Notes under the pieces: model-generated | The model's database searches: none | What the model saw: the letters and a program-made list of their open reading frames with translations, nothing else | Told to the model about the DNA's origin: nothing | Translations under genes and position numbers: made by a program | In this document: positions 34,301 through 46,285 of the stretch, piece by piece | Layout: the number at the start of each line of letters is the position of its first letter | Numbering within the stretch: position 1 is the stretch's first letter | Assembly: GCA_005784505.1 (NCBI GenBank) | Contig: VCAZ01000006.1 | Span: 10,052,724 to 10,116,723 of the forward strand | Reading direction: 5' to 3' | Length of the DNA stretch: 64,000 nt | Source of the DNA: Bagarius yarrelli | Lineage: Eukaryota; Chordata; Actinopteri; Siluriformes; Sisoridae

Positions 34301-37300
34301 CTGGTGTATCTGGAATATCTAAGCCAGTATTAGCAACCCTTTATTCTATAAATAACTATAAATTATTTGTTGTATTGTGGTGGCTAACTGTATTTAGTCT
34401 GTTTTCCTTTATATGCAGTTAAAATAAGAAGTTTTGCTAAATGGTACTGGTGGTTTGTCTTGCAGCATCTATAAGGGAAATAAACGTAGCTATGTATGAA
34501 ATTACTAAAATTAAAATCGCAAAAGAGCTGCTGTATGTTGATGCATCGTTTTTGCACAATTGTCTCATAGTTAAATGTCCTTAAATGTCTGCCTTTTTTC
34601 GCCTTACATGCACTAGATGTCAGACAGTCAAACAATGGCTCCATTAATGCGGGATATCGACACAAAAACAGCAGCAATGAATAGCGTGAGGCTTTACAAT
34701 GAAGGTCTGAACTGAGCATGTGCTTGTATCCGGTGGTCATTTACGGAAGACTCGTGTCAAAACTTTAGTACATTACTGTATATAACAAGCTCCGATAACA
34801 TAGACCTCCCAAATACCCCACCCACACACACTTACTCTATATCCACACACACTTAAGGTTCAGCACTGTGTAATCAAAGCATTTGTGTAACATAATCATC
34901 ATGTGGTCTGTGAAAGTATCGACAAGACGACGGACAGGTCTTTAATTAATAAGCCATTTAGTATAATAGGAAAACTTGTATATTTACTTCTTACTTCTAG
35001 ACACACACGTGCACACACACACACACACACACACAGATTGATTAGCACTTTCTGTTTGTGTTTGGGGTTTTAGGTTGGGGGGTATGTGTTTACAGTGTTT
35101 GGCAAAGATGTGCTTGGTGGTAGCGTGTCTCATGAGGGTGAATGAGGGCAAGCCAGAGCTCCACTCCCAGTCTGGAGGGGCTGTGTGTGTGTGCGCACAC
35201 ATGTATGGGTTTAAGTCTGTGTCTGCCAGAGCGAGGTGCCGGCAAAAAAGAAAGAGAAGAGGAGGACGAAAAAGAACAGGAATACTTTTTTTTTCTGAAT
35301 GAATGAATGAATGAAGCAAATGAAGGACTTGTTTTTCAGGTTTTTTGCTTTAATGCTACTTTTTTTTTTTTTTCTCACTCTTGCTCATTCTTCCTCTCGT
35401 GCACTTAAGTGCCCCTGGCACATACCTGTGTAAGGGATTCACCTTCCGGGAGGGCCATGGGTGGAACTGACATGGCATTTGTGTAGCTGAGTTCTCGGCA
35501 GCTGCTGTGTGCCAACATGGGGCTCAGCTGCTGCAGAGCTCAGGAGCAGCATGCTGCTCAGCTTAAGGGTAAGCTTTAATCCAAACTTCTTACCTAAGAC
35601 CTTCATCTCGTGTCTTTATCCTAAGAGAGAGAGGAGACTACAACAGTGGACGTAGTGGCACTGTGGAAATACTGCCAATACTTTTGTTGGAATTTATCAG
35701 AGTAGTTGGAGCTTCATTCATTCTGCTGAATTTTGAAAAAAAAAACTGCTGGTGGTAAAGACTAGAACATCTGGACTGGCAAATGCACAGAAACACGGAT
35801 CCAGGAAGCTGTGGCTTCACTCATGAGCTATTTTTATAAGTATTTTTGGAAGGCTTTGTAAAAAGGCATAAGGGTTGTTGGTAAGACGGTCTTGCATGAA
35901 TGTGTCCCTGTAATTTAACATGAAGTATGCTGAAAGGTGTTCTACTGCTCTCTGATCTGACGCTGCCATTTTAACCCTTTACTTCCCCAGCTATTATGGT
36001 TAGCTGTAAGAGAATCTGTTACTATTGTGAGTTGGTGACACTCAAAACTGCTATAATTGCTGATGTGGCTTTTTTTTTTTAATCTGTGTTTTATGTTTAC
36101 ACCGAAACTTTGCATGCACAAATATGTTGCATGTAAAGGCATTGAATATTGCTGTAAAAGAGTCAGGGGGTTTACGATGCAATCAGGAACATCAGTCGAG
36201 GCTAAAACAGTGCCTTAAGCTAATGCACATGGATGGGAACACAGTGGAGGTAAATAAATAATTGCCATGCAGGGGATATAAGAGAGTTTGCAGTTTCCCA
36301 CAGTCCCTTTGTACGTTTTATCAAAGCTCTTCACGGTAATGTAACAGTCTGGATGCAGAAATGGAGGACTGCTGAGTTTGCATCTTTTTTGTCTGGATAT
36401 TCGATAGCCACAGTGAAAAGGGGAAGCCTCCGAGATCAGAGCGAAAAAAAAAATCAGGCAGACCAGTGAGACTAAAAAAATAGTAGAGCAAAGGTCAGTG
36501 GTGAGTTCCACACTCTTGTAGAACACAGCAGGAGAAAAATATGATCTTCTAGTATCAATCATTATGTTATTAATAACTAAGCCCTAAAGGACTTTAGCGC
36601 CTGTTAGTGATTTCCTGTTTTTGCTTATGGTTTTAAAAACATTCATTGTTTCGTTCTGACTGAAGTTTCTTGGCAGCCGTGCTGTCTGATATATGAGCCT
36701 CTCTTCTTGCTGTTAGTGACACGGTGATATCCGAGTTCAGCATAATTCCTAAGTGTAACTCAGGAGCATTCAAATTGATTGGGCTCACTCTGGCAACCTT
36801 CTCTTCCAGCTGTAAATCTCACTGCTGGAAAACCTTTCTGTTTCTTCAATATGTATGTAAGAGTGGGTTAGAGAGAGAGAGTGAGAGAGAGAGACAGACA
36901 GACAGAGGCAGAGAAAGAGACAGAAAATGAGGGAAAAACAGAGAGACAGTGAGAGAAAGAGAGAGACAGAGAAAGTGAGAGAAAGAGAGAGACAGAGAAA
37001 GTGAGAGAGAGAAAGTGAGATAAAGAGAGAGTGAAAGAAAGAGAGTGAGAGAAAGTGAGAGAGAGAAGCAAGAAAGTGAGAGAGAGAGGGAGAGAGAGAG
37101 AGAGAGAGAGAGAAAGCGAAAGAGAGAGAGAAAAAAAGAGAGAGAAAGTGAGAAAGCTGCTCTTGGATTGAACAGTATAGATTAACAGAGTTTTAACAAT
37201 CAGCCCATAAAGCCGTCACTCACAAAGACAACAAGGATCCATAGCAGAAATCTCTGTTTGTGCACACTGTAGTCGTCCAGTAAAGAGTGCCGAGAGCTGT

Positions 37301-40300
37301 TTTATTCTAGTCCAGCGTTTCAGCACATCAAACACTTTGCATTCTGGAGACAATCTCCCAGCTTTGATTCATTTTAAGGGTTACTTTAAAGCATTTAGTG
37401 CCTTTGAGGAGAGAAGCGTGATTGTTGATTTTATTAAAATGACTCCCTTTTAAATTACTGGTTTGATCTAGACTCCAATTTCTCATCTTTTCCAGAGTGT
37501 GGGGAGGCAAAGGCAGAATTTCACCTCATCAAAAGCTTGCGTGTCTTTGGTGAATCGCATCCAAGATTTTTTTTGGAGATTGTTAGCCCTAGGGGTCAAA
37601 TGCTGGATCTCTATTCCTACTGCTGGTCAGAAAAGCCTCCTGCTTTAGGCCAGTCTATCTCTTTATGTGGTCGGTGTGTGTGTGTGGTGTGTTAGATCGG
37701 CATTTCAGTTCAAATCCGTATTAGTGTAATGCACACTAGATTACAGTAGATTCATCAATTAAAACAACTTTTGTGTAGTTTAATGCAACATGCTGAAAAT
37801 GCTGGAACATGTGGCAACATGGAATAAGAAAATCGGTAGAATGATATAATTATCTGTAGTAGTTAAGCATCATGTGGATGCCGTTCTTGTGAAATGAGGC
37901 ATTTTAAAGGAGCATTGTGTCAATATTTGGCTTTGATCCAGAGAAGGAATCATGTGGAGATTTGTTTTGTGTTGACAGTAATAAATGGTGGACTTTAAAC
38001 TCTGACGCTGTTTAGTGCTTACAATCCCCTGGAATGTTAACAATGCACATCACAGCCTGGGCCTCCCTCCCTTTATACACAGTCCACTACTATGACCTTC
38101 CGTCACAAGGGAAAAAATACTGGACTTCATAGTAAAAGCATTGTCCACTGAGGACACACTGCATGCAGGCTGTTTTTTGTCCCAGTGTTGAGCTGCAGAC
38201 ATTAAAGCATGGCCGTGTGACTCCACAATATCAGCAGCGGTGTGGGGAGAAGATACGGAGGCTGCATTTTTCTCATGGGAGTCGGGAACGATAAGGCTAA
38301 AGAGGTTGAGAATATGCGAGGTCAGCCGGTTTATGGTGGACGCTGAAAGTATTGACCCAGATGGGCAGCGTTCATGACCATGCATAAACACACTGCGAAC
38401 AGCACAAAGGATAAGTATATTAAAGCCCTGCGAGATGCTTGTTACTTGTTCAAATGAAAGCACTGACCTGGATTTACAGACATATATTTTTTCTATTTCT
38501 CTAGCAAATAAGCAGGGCAATAAGGATATCAGTCAAACATACAATATGTCCGATATTTATATGTATTTAAAAAAAATACACTTTTAAGGTCTTTACTATA
38601 CAAACTGGTTATATACAAACCTCAAATGATTTTGTGATGTTGATGCTATATTGAAAAAACAAGCTTGTTTTATCTTTTCCTTACAAAAGGGTGCATTTCT
38701 GCTGAAATACAACGCTACTGCACTGTTTTCTCACTCCTTTCTGTAAGCTTTGAAGAAGAACCAGAGATAAAACAGCATCTTCAAAGGAGTAGTTTGGATG
38801 TCAACGTGCACAGCTTTTTAGATACTGATATAAACCAGCTCCTTCCCCCCCATCATTAAGGACTTATAACAGATAATCCATCCACAAAACCTCAACTTAT
38901 CACACACCCTGACCTGAATTTTATACAATACTGTCTTGGACCAAAAAAATCTAATCAAAACTTGATCTAAAAACAAACCATAAATTTCTAAGAAACAGAA
39001 AAACACTGATGCAAACATACCAAAAACTCTCACCAGAACTAAAGAAAAACTATACAATATACAAAAATATCTCCTGAAATTTATTCCAAACCCTGATCTA
39101 AACTTACTGTAATGTGTGTTGTTTATTTATAACTTTTTTTCACTTTGATTCCATCTAGTGGTTGGTAATCGAATTGCAACTAAATAAAAAGTGGATTAGC
39201 CTCCTTTCTTTTTTTATTATAACTAACACAGTATTCAATATTCAACTATTAATTAGTAATTTAAACATTTTTGTTTAAATGTTTTATGCTTTGCAAGGTA
39301 AGACATTGTCACATTCTTGGGGATTAAATTAAAGTAATTAAATTTAAAGTAAGATAACATTCTGTGCCTGAAAGTTCATGCAGCAAAAATGGACACATTT
39401 CAAGGCTGGCTAATGTCTTTACACATATAAATATAAATATAACACATATTATCAGTTTTATTTGTTTTAGTTGTGTCACTTACATCATACCACTGACACC
39501 ATTTTACCCCCCTCTATGCATTCTGCATCCCATAAACTTAATATTGCATTGTTTTTTTATTGAATATTGCATTTTTGCCATTGTTTACTGACATAGCATA
39601 AAAAATGTATCTGTCATTTTATGTACTTCCTGGGGGCCTCCTGCTGGTTACGAAGAACCCTGAGCAGCTGATTAGTCCCCTTATACCTTGCGCCGACTCT
39701 GCCACATACCTTAGAATTTAGGAATTCTAGATAAATTGAGCTAGTCGTCATAAAGCCTTGGGGATTTGCTACAACGTTTTCTGGTTACTAGGTCACCAAT
39801 GTCATTCAAAGAATTATCTATTATTCGTATGTATATCAAAGTATTATATATGAATAGAGCTTTTTACATACATTTTTTAGGGCATTAAAAACCTCTCTCT
39901 CTTCCTCCTTCTCTGGGTCTGTCTCTCTCTCTCTCTCTGGGTCTGTAGGTGGTACTGGGGAAAAGGACAAATCAGCTACTAGCCATGATGCATTCCTGCT
40001 TATGGCAAACACTCAAAATGACATGGAGGACTGGGTCAAAGCCATCCGACGGGTCATCTGGGCACCTTTTGGCGGAGGTAGCACATTCATAGTGGAAAAA
40101 TATCTTTTCTTTTTTCTATTTCCATTCTTTTTCCTTAATAATGTTGGCTTAATGATGTCACTCTGGACAAGAGCGTCTGCTAAATTCTGTAAATGTAATA
40201 ATGTAGCTTGTGTTGCTACACTGGTGCGCAAGCTTACACAAATAGCAACGGAACAGACAATGCCTTCTATCAGAACTCTTAATTTTTAGGCAATATGTTA

Positions 40301-43300
40301 CAAACCTGATGCTTGTGGGTTTTTGTTTGTTTGTTTGTATTTTTATTAATTTCTTCATATACAAATGAAAGTATTCATATGTTCATTTTTTTGCTAAGTT
40401 TTTATCGCTGTCTCTGTTGATTCTTTTAATCCTCTGTCTTAGACAAGTGCTTACAAATTTCCCTTATAAAAGCATCCTGTTAACATACACTCGAAAAGCC
40501 TTTATACATGTATTGCTTCACATTCATTGTAATGTCTTGCAGGATAAGTGTGTAAAGAGGATAATCACACTTTCTGCATCAGACCCTTATTTGATGAATA
40601 GAACTTTATTTGATCAGAACTAAAGTCATCACCTTTCTCAAAGAGACTGTGTATATAAAGCTGACAGACATACCACAAAAACAGCTATTTACAATAGCAG
40701 GCAAGATGATACCTGTCAGAGTGCCTGTGGTTTCTTCTTCGTTGAGAATTCTAAAAGAAACTTAAAAATTGGATGCCAAAACAAATGCTCCATTGTGATT
40801 TAATAAGTCCTTCTTAAAATACAGCCCATCTGCAAGGTCTTATAGGAGTGTTTAGGAATTATCTTGAAATCTAAAAGGACATGTAACGTATCTGCTGATT
40901 AAGGTTATTTAGCCGCTCTAAAGATCTCTTCTGTTTTTAACACTGTGATGTGTGTGTATTACAGTTGCAGAGGTGGGTCATATCAGAGTCAGTGCCAAAT
41001 CTTAAATCCGTCTACTAACTAAGGCAAATGCATGTGCTGAGGATTTGATTTTCATTTTAAAGATCAATCTACATTTCTGTATGTTGTGAAAGGGATCTTT
41101 GGACAGCATCTGGAGGACACGGTGCAGTACGAACGAAAGTTTGGGACCAGGCTGGCACCTCTGCTGGTGGAGCAGTGTGTAGACTTTATAAGAGAGCAAG
41201 GACTGAAAGAAGAGGGTCTCTTCCGCATGCCAGGACAGGCAAACTTAGTAAAAGAGCTTCAGGATGCTTTTGACTGTGGTGACAAACCTCTTTTTGACAG
41301 GTAGGAAAATATCCCTTTCATGTGAAATATTAGTATAAAATATATAATATTGGTTCACTGGAAATGGTCCACAAAGTAATAATAACAATAATAATAATAA
41401 TAATAATACAAACTTCTGAACAGTGTAGGTCTACTCCGTTTGGGAAATATTCTTGCTACTGTGTTCTAAGGAGATTACAAGGAGAGAAAAAACAATACTT
41501 ATATTTAAGGATGACACTGCAACTATATTTAGCTTTAATGTCATACCACATGTACCACACATTTCGACTTTAAAATAACTTCTGTAGTTATTTCTTGTAA
41601 AAAAAAAAAAAAAAAAAAAAGAAATCTGCAAACATTTGCATTTGATTCCCACAACCATTTTATCCTTTGTACTAAAAAAACTTTGTCACAACTGCAACCC
41701 GAAGAGCGGATTTCTCATATGATATGATAGTCAGAGGCTTTATCCGCACGAGTGTGCCAAAAAGTGCCACAAGTTGTTACCTACAGCATGACCCACAATA
41801 AGTCTGTATCAAATCTGTGATTGGTTGCCTATACAGATATTTGTAATGTTTTTCAGTAATACTGATGTTCACACGGTGGCCTCTCTGCTGAAGCTGTACC
41901 TCAGGGAGCTGCCTGAACCCGTCATCCCCTTCAACAAATATGAAGACTTTCTCACCTGTGCTCAGCTACTGCTCAAAGACGAGGAAATGGTAAGAAATGA
42001 TGTTTCCGATGTGTCTCTCGAACACAGTCATTTAACACGTGTAATTCGAGACTTAATATTCCTTTAAATACCCGTTAAAGGGCCTCAGTGAGCTGAAAAA
42101 GCAGGTGAACTCTCTTCCTCAAGCCAATTACAACCTGCTTATGTACATCTGCAAGTAAGTAAACAAAGTTAGACTGCGTTTAGCATGCAAATATATTATC
42201 AGGTTTATACAAATGTTACATGACCTTTACAGCTCTGCTGTATTTTCCTACAATATTTTAGATTCTTGGATGAAGTCCAGTCGCATGCAAATGAAAACAA
42301 AATGAGTGTTCAGAATCTCGCAACAGTATTCGGTCCAAATATCCTTAGAGCAAAAATGGAGGATCCTGTTTCAATGATGGAGGGTAAGACCAGCAACGTT
42401 TTGGGCACCTTTAATGTGGAGTATTCCAGAATGGAGGAGCCAGAATAAACCATATGTAATATTAAAGGATGAGTGGTAGCTGGTAGTGGTTAGAATTCCT
42501 GATTGAAGTTTAATGGGTTCAATTCCCACTACTGATGCACCTTGATAATGAGCTTATGTACTCTTATTCATGATACTTTGATACATATGGCCAATATCTC
42601 ATGTGGAATCATTGAAAGAACTTTCAGTGCACAAATACTCCAGTAGCAACGTCAGAATGTAGGACACAGCAATGTGGAAACATTTATGATGACAATCCAC
42701 ACATGGCAGACCACAAACTTTGTGCAGCTAAAATATATCAAGAGGTACAAAAATAAGGACTTGTAGGAAAGAGAATTTGCCGGTAGATGTAACCTGTAAA
42801 ACGAGAGACAAGAGATAACCTGAGATCCATGCAAATTTTCCCACATCCCTAAAGGGTACAGGTATCGGTATTGGCAAATACCAGGAACAGGGTCCTTAAC
42901 CCCAAATTACTTATTTATTTTACTATTAACCTTATAAATATATATAAAGAAATCGTAAAAAGCTAACATTTTGCTTGTGTTGTAGGAACATCTCAGGTGC
43001 AGCGCCTCATGACAGTGTTTATCAGCGAGCACGAGAAACTGTATGACGGTTTCGGTACAGAGCTTGAGGTGTCCATAAAGCAGACTAAAGCACCTGCTCA
43101 AGACCAGCGCGGCAGGGCGGCTTGGGGTTCAGAGGAGGATATACAGCACTGTTCTTCTTCTTGCCAGATTCCTAGCCTTCCTGACCACACAGATGGCAGT
43201 GCCACGTCTCTGGATATAAACATGGGTGTGGCCAATAACTCTAAGCAAGCACCTCAGGGAAAAGTTGGGCTGCTAATCAGTCCAAGCAAACAAACCAAAT

Positions 43301-46285
43301 CTCTTCCTTCCTGGAAATACTCTTTTAAAAGCAGCAGTACCCGGGCTCAGCTGCCTAAAATTGGAGGCTCATCTTTGGATGTATCAAACAGTGGGAACTG
43401 GCTAATGAATGGTTTATCGTCTCTCAGAAGCCATCGCCGCACATCCTCGGGAGAACGTGTTGGCAAGGACTCAGCACTGTCTCATCGTCTTTCTACATAC
43501 GACAACGTTACCGCATCCAGTGCGAGCGTGCCCAGTGTGGCCAGCTCCCCCTGGTCCACCTCCTCCTGTGAAATATCAGTAGTGAACTCCAGTGAGCCTT
43601 CGGAACTGAGCTCAGACAGAGACAAGTGGGTAGAGACAATGGCAGAGGAAAAAGACCTCACAGAAAGTAGTGATGCACTGGAATTGTGTGTAAGCAGCGC
43701 AGGATGCAGCGAGTATGGGAATGTGGACAATAATGTAGATGATTCAACAGACCCTGATGAGAACTCACAGACTCTCACTAGCCTTATAAAAGAACTGAAA
43801 GATGAGCTGAAGAAACAGAAAATTGATTATGAAGCTCGAACACGGAGGTAAGTAGAAAAGCTTGGAGTTATACTTTTATTCAAAAACGCAATTGGATTAA
43901 AAAAACTGTATTCTTCATAGTTTAGAAGTGATAGTCACAGATATTAATATTATTTAATCTGATTTATCAGAGTTTACAACAAAATAGCTAAAAATAAATC
44001 AGCAGATTCCCAGGTTTAGTGCCCTGCGCAAGTATTTACCCCCTGAAATGCTAATGGTTACAATCTGATACTTAAATAGCCCATAATATTTAAAGCTGCC
44101 TTAAAACATCTTGAAAAAAAACTAAAGCCCAATAGCCCTAAAAGTGGACATACCACCCATACCGCCATACCAACCGACGCCTCCTAAAAATCAGATGGCC
44201 AGGGACAACATTACTACAATACAACAAGTGTCATTTACTAGTATTAAAATACCTGTAAATGAGTTCATTCAAAACACATGCGTTACTATCAAAACACACC
44301 TAAATTGAGTCACATCATATTCCTAACTGTCCAAAAGAAATACTGCAACTATGATATCCTCTTTCAGACCCTTTGACTCTGTACTCAACTTCAGCGTGGA
44401 AACACAACACCAATATATTAATTTGAGTTTACACTGTGTTTCAATCCATCTACGTGAATGCGCTGTTGACGTGCTGTCTGTGCAAACAGTATGCGCAGCG
44501 GTATACAAATTAATATGTTGACAGGCAAGTAGAAAAGCTTATCATAATGTTCAGATCGAACCTTTTGATTAGACTAACTTTTTTTTTTTGTTTTACACCT
44601 TCCACAGAATATATAAATACAGTACATATAGAACACATAACTTGATGATTGCTGTCCTGATGTGAAGAAACTTTTAACCAGCAGAACAATAAATTTTCTA
44701 CATTTTAAGTAGTGCTTAAATCAATCTAGTTTACAGTATTATTTCCTGAATAAGTACAATTTGTAAACATATGCAGTAAGTAGTTCTTCCTTTTGATTAG
44801 TTCCGACACAACCAGGGATTGTTTGTCACATATAATCTATAGCACAGTGAAAGGAGTTTCATTGCACATCCCATCTTAAAAAATTAGGATCAGAGCACAG
44901 GGTCAGCTATGATACAGCGCCCCTGGAGCCAGCAGGGTTTAAGGGTCCTGCTCAAGGACCCAACAGTAACAGACTGGTGGCAGTGGGGTTTGAGCCCAGG
45001 TCTTCCTGGTCCTCCAATTAACAACTCAGTGCCTAAACCATTTAAACACCACTGCCCACATAGTTAAAGAGCTATAATCAGCTAAATAGAGTTTAAATTA
45101 AGTTATACATGTTTCCATCAAGGCCCCCAGAAAACATATACATTATAGATAAACAGCAGAAAGACAGATGATTAGACACAGTTGTAGAATAGTGAATTTA
45201 GTGACTGGTTACAGTAGTGACATTATATCGAATCTTTGTGGACACTCGATAATCAATTACATATCATTATTTCACAATATCCTGGTGCAAATTTGCACAG
45301 TTGTCCAGAGCGTCTTTGTATGTTGTAGCATTACTAGTTCCCTTTACTGAAAGTAAGACAGTATGTGGTTTGTGTAAAAGTTTCTTCCAGTTAGAGTAGA
45401 AAAGCTTGAGTGTCCTGCACAGAGACCTGACCTCAACCTTGCTTAACCTTATAAATTATTAAACCTTATTATTACCTTAATATTATTATATTAAGCCTAT
45501 TTGAGTGTATTCTGTTAAAAAGTGGGTTATTATACAGTAAAAATAGTGCTGAAATAAGATATTTAGCAAGCATATATGTAAATCTTAGGTAAATAGTTCT
45601 TTAAGCATTCATAGGATGGTTGATGGTTCTTGTTTCCCAACCAAATTTTACCACAATCCCTTCCTTAATGTGGAACGCTCTGTCATAGCATCCTGTAGAA
45701 ATGACTGATCCTTCATACGGACAAGCCAAAGACAGACCTTGATCTATGAGTAATAAAAAAACTTATGTCTGAAGGTGGAGCCTTTGGTGCTTGAGGATGT
45801 AAACAGCGTTATGCATGGCTATACATGCAAGAGATGTAAGACTATGTAGCAAAGTGACATCATTACATATATCTCGGATGTATACAGAAGCTCAGTAAAC
45901 ATCTACAAGTTTGTCTAAATGTTCCCCGAACAGCAGTTTAGAGCACAAAAACCCATTCATGTTTTTAAACAAGTTTTTTAACTTTTCTCATAAAGAAAAA
46001 AAAGTGTAAATAACGAACACATGCTTGTGTGATTTACTTCATCATGTTTTTTTCCCTAAAAGGCTGGAAGAAAACAGCGTTTTGCTGACTCGGCAAGTTG
46101 ACAGGTTGGAGGAGGAATTAGACCAGGAAAGGAAGAAGTGCAGAATGTTGGAAATTAAACTGCGGAACTCAGAACGAGGTCGTCAGGATGCAGAGAACCG
46201 TAACCGACTTCTTCAGAGTGAGATGGAAGAGTTTTTCTCCACTTTAGGAAATCTAACAATGGGGACAAGGACAAACAAAATTTGA
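25382..46285 (+). CDS. arhgap22: Rho GTPase-activating protein 22 (Rac GAP), 10 exons, complete
   Basis: Stimulates GTP hydrolysis by Rac and is recruited to membranes through a PH domain. Exons: 25382-25415, 28828-29027, 30636-30723, 39949-40077, 41093-41300, 41857-41989, 42081-42154, 42262-42383, 42986-43847, 46063-46285; 2073 nt, 690 residues, all phases join. The N-terminus MLSPKMRQTRRA matches human ARHGAP22 (MLSPKIRQARRA). The PH domain spans about 40-148 (KAGWLKKQRSIMKNWQLRWF). The RhoGAP domain spans about 165-355, with the arginine finger R195 in GLFRMPGQAN and later VQNLATVFGPNIL. The large exon 9 encodes a Ser-rich linker with GNWLMNGLSSLRSHRRTSSG, and the last exon a coiled coil (LEEELDQERKKCRMLEIKLR) ending MEEFFSTLGNLTMG. 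Introns 1 and 3 are long (3.4 and 9.2 kb); intron 3 holds a candidate alternative first exon. It converges with mapk8. Confidence 0.93.
25416..28827 (+). other. arhgap22: arhgap22 intron 1
   Basis: AT-rich intron. No transposon ends or exons recognised. The stretch 27660-27930 is less AT-rich than its surroundings and non-repetitive, so it could be a conserved non-coding element, but the sequence alone cannot show that. Confidence 0.5.
29238..29508 (+). mobile_element. Tc1/mariner remnant in arhgap22 intron 2
   Basis: Contains TTTCAGCATGACAATGCCTC and TGTGCACAAA, the decayed codons of the transposase region around the catalytic Asp. It ends with GTCAAGTGTCCCAAACCTTT followed by GACAATATAGTGTA, the terminus of a common fish Tc1/mariner family. 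No intact frame remains. Confidence 0.7.
30549..30580. repeat. (GT)n microsatellite 5' of arhgap22 exon 3
   Basis: Interrupted GT tract about 55-85 bp upstream of the exon 3 acceptor. Its open frame runs into exon 3 by chance. Confidence 0.9.
32030..32283 (+). mobile_element. Second copy of the same Tc1/mariner family (3' part)
   Basis: Parallels the copy at 29238: CAGCATGACTAAACCCATGA, CTAAGCCCTAACCTTAACCC, then AATACTCTTGTAGCTGAATA, ending GGTTAAGTGTATAGTATATT. Heavily mutated and internally deleted. Lies in arhgap22 intron 3. Confidence 0.6.
33640..33945 (+). mobile_element. Tc1-like transposase remnant
   Basis: The segment CATGGTGGTGGCAGCAGCTG at 33669 corresponds to the conserved Tc1 transposase stretch that encodes a Gly-rich block before the central Asp. 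CAATCCGGTTAATAATCTGT at about 33890 corresponds to the DLNPIENLW region, here read as NLNPVNNLW. Stops and shifts separate the pieces. The sequence just upstream (33244-33600) may belong to the same insertion but I cannot assign it. Confidence 0.6.
35010..35035. repeat. (CA)n microsatellite
   Basis: Thirteen CA units in arhgap22 intron 3, about 480 bp upstream of the candidate internal first exon. Confidence 0.9.
35430..35568 (+). other. arhgap22: Candidate alternative first exon of arhgap22 (MGLSCC N-terminus)
   Basis: An ATG at 35517 in strong Kozak context (AACATGG) opens a 17-codon frame beginning MGLSCCRAQEQ. It ends at a good donor G|GTAAGC (exon end 35568) in phase 1, exactly the phase that exon 4 at 39949 accepts. 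An in-frame TAG 30 nt upstream means the frame starts at this ATG or not at all. The product would lack most of the PH domain and keep RhoGAP and coiled coil. Gly2 with Cys5 and Cys6 fits dual myristoylation/palmitoylation. The surroundings are GC-richer than the rest of the intron. There is no transcript evidence, so this is an inference. Confidence 0.5.
35457..35486 (+). other. Short uORF ahead of the candidate internal start
   Basis: ATG at 35457 in good context (GCCATGG) reads nine codons (MGGTDMAFV) to the TAG at 35484-35486. It is in the same frame as, and 31 nt upstream of, the ATG at 35517, so in a transcript starting here it could lower initiation or favour re-initiation at the main start. 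Confidence 0.35.
36868..37155. repeat. Long GA-rich (GAGA)n array
   Basis: About 290 bp of almost pure purine on the plus strand, built from imperfect GAGA, GAAA and GACA units. All open frames here are artefacts of the repeat. It lies in arhgap22 intron 3, 1.3 kb beyond the candidate internal first exon. Confidence 0.95.
37200..39900. other. Remainder of arhgap22 intron 3 up to exon 4
   Basis: Mostly AT-rich intron. A less AT-rich, non-repetitive block at 38050-38520 contains a 156-codon minus-strand frame without recognisable domains (see findings). No transposon ends noted. Confidence 0.45.
40143..40206 (+). repeat. SINE 3' tail fragment
   Basis: CACTCTGGACAAGAGCGTCT followed by GCTAAATTCTGTAAATGTAA is the standard tail of a fish tRNA-derived SINE family. 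The head is missing. Located 65 bp after arhgap22 exon 4. Confidence 0.65.
41376..41408. repeat. (AAT)n microsatellite
   Basis: About eleven units with one interruption, 75 bp after arhgap22 exon 5. A poly(A) run of about 22 follows at 41599-41620. Confidence 0.9.
42462..42560 (+). repeat. tRNA-derived SINE head
   Basis: GTAGTGGTTAGAATTCCTGA resembles an A-box region and GGGTTCAATTCCCACTACTG contains a good B box (GGTTCAATTCC). Located 80 bp after arhgap22 exon 8. Confidence 0.55.
44817..45062 (-). repeat. tRNA-derived SINE, nearly full length
   Basis: Read on the minus strand it begins TGGGCAGTGGTGTTTAAATG, has GGCTCAAACCCCACTGCC (B box region), then CAGGGGCGCTGTATCATAGC and TGACCCTGTGCTCTGATCC, and ends with TTTCACTGTGCTATAGATTA followed by TATGTGACAA. 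This layout is familiar from catfish genomes. It lies in arhgap22 intron 9. Confidence 0.75.
45384..45470 (+). mobile_element. Small Tc1/mariner fragment
   Basis: GAGTGTCCTGCACAGAGACC followed by TGACCTCAACCTTG matches the transposase interior of the family seen at 29238 and 32030. Only about 85 bp is recognisable. The rest of arhgap22 intron 9 (to 46062) shows nothing further. Confidence 0.55.

Noticed and set aside
36868..37071. Ser/Leu-rich minus-strand frame
   Set aside because: Pure artefact of the GA repeat.
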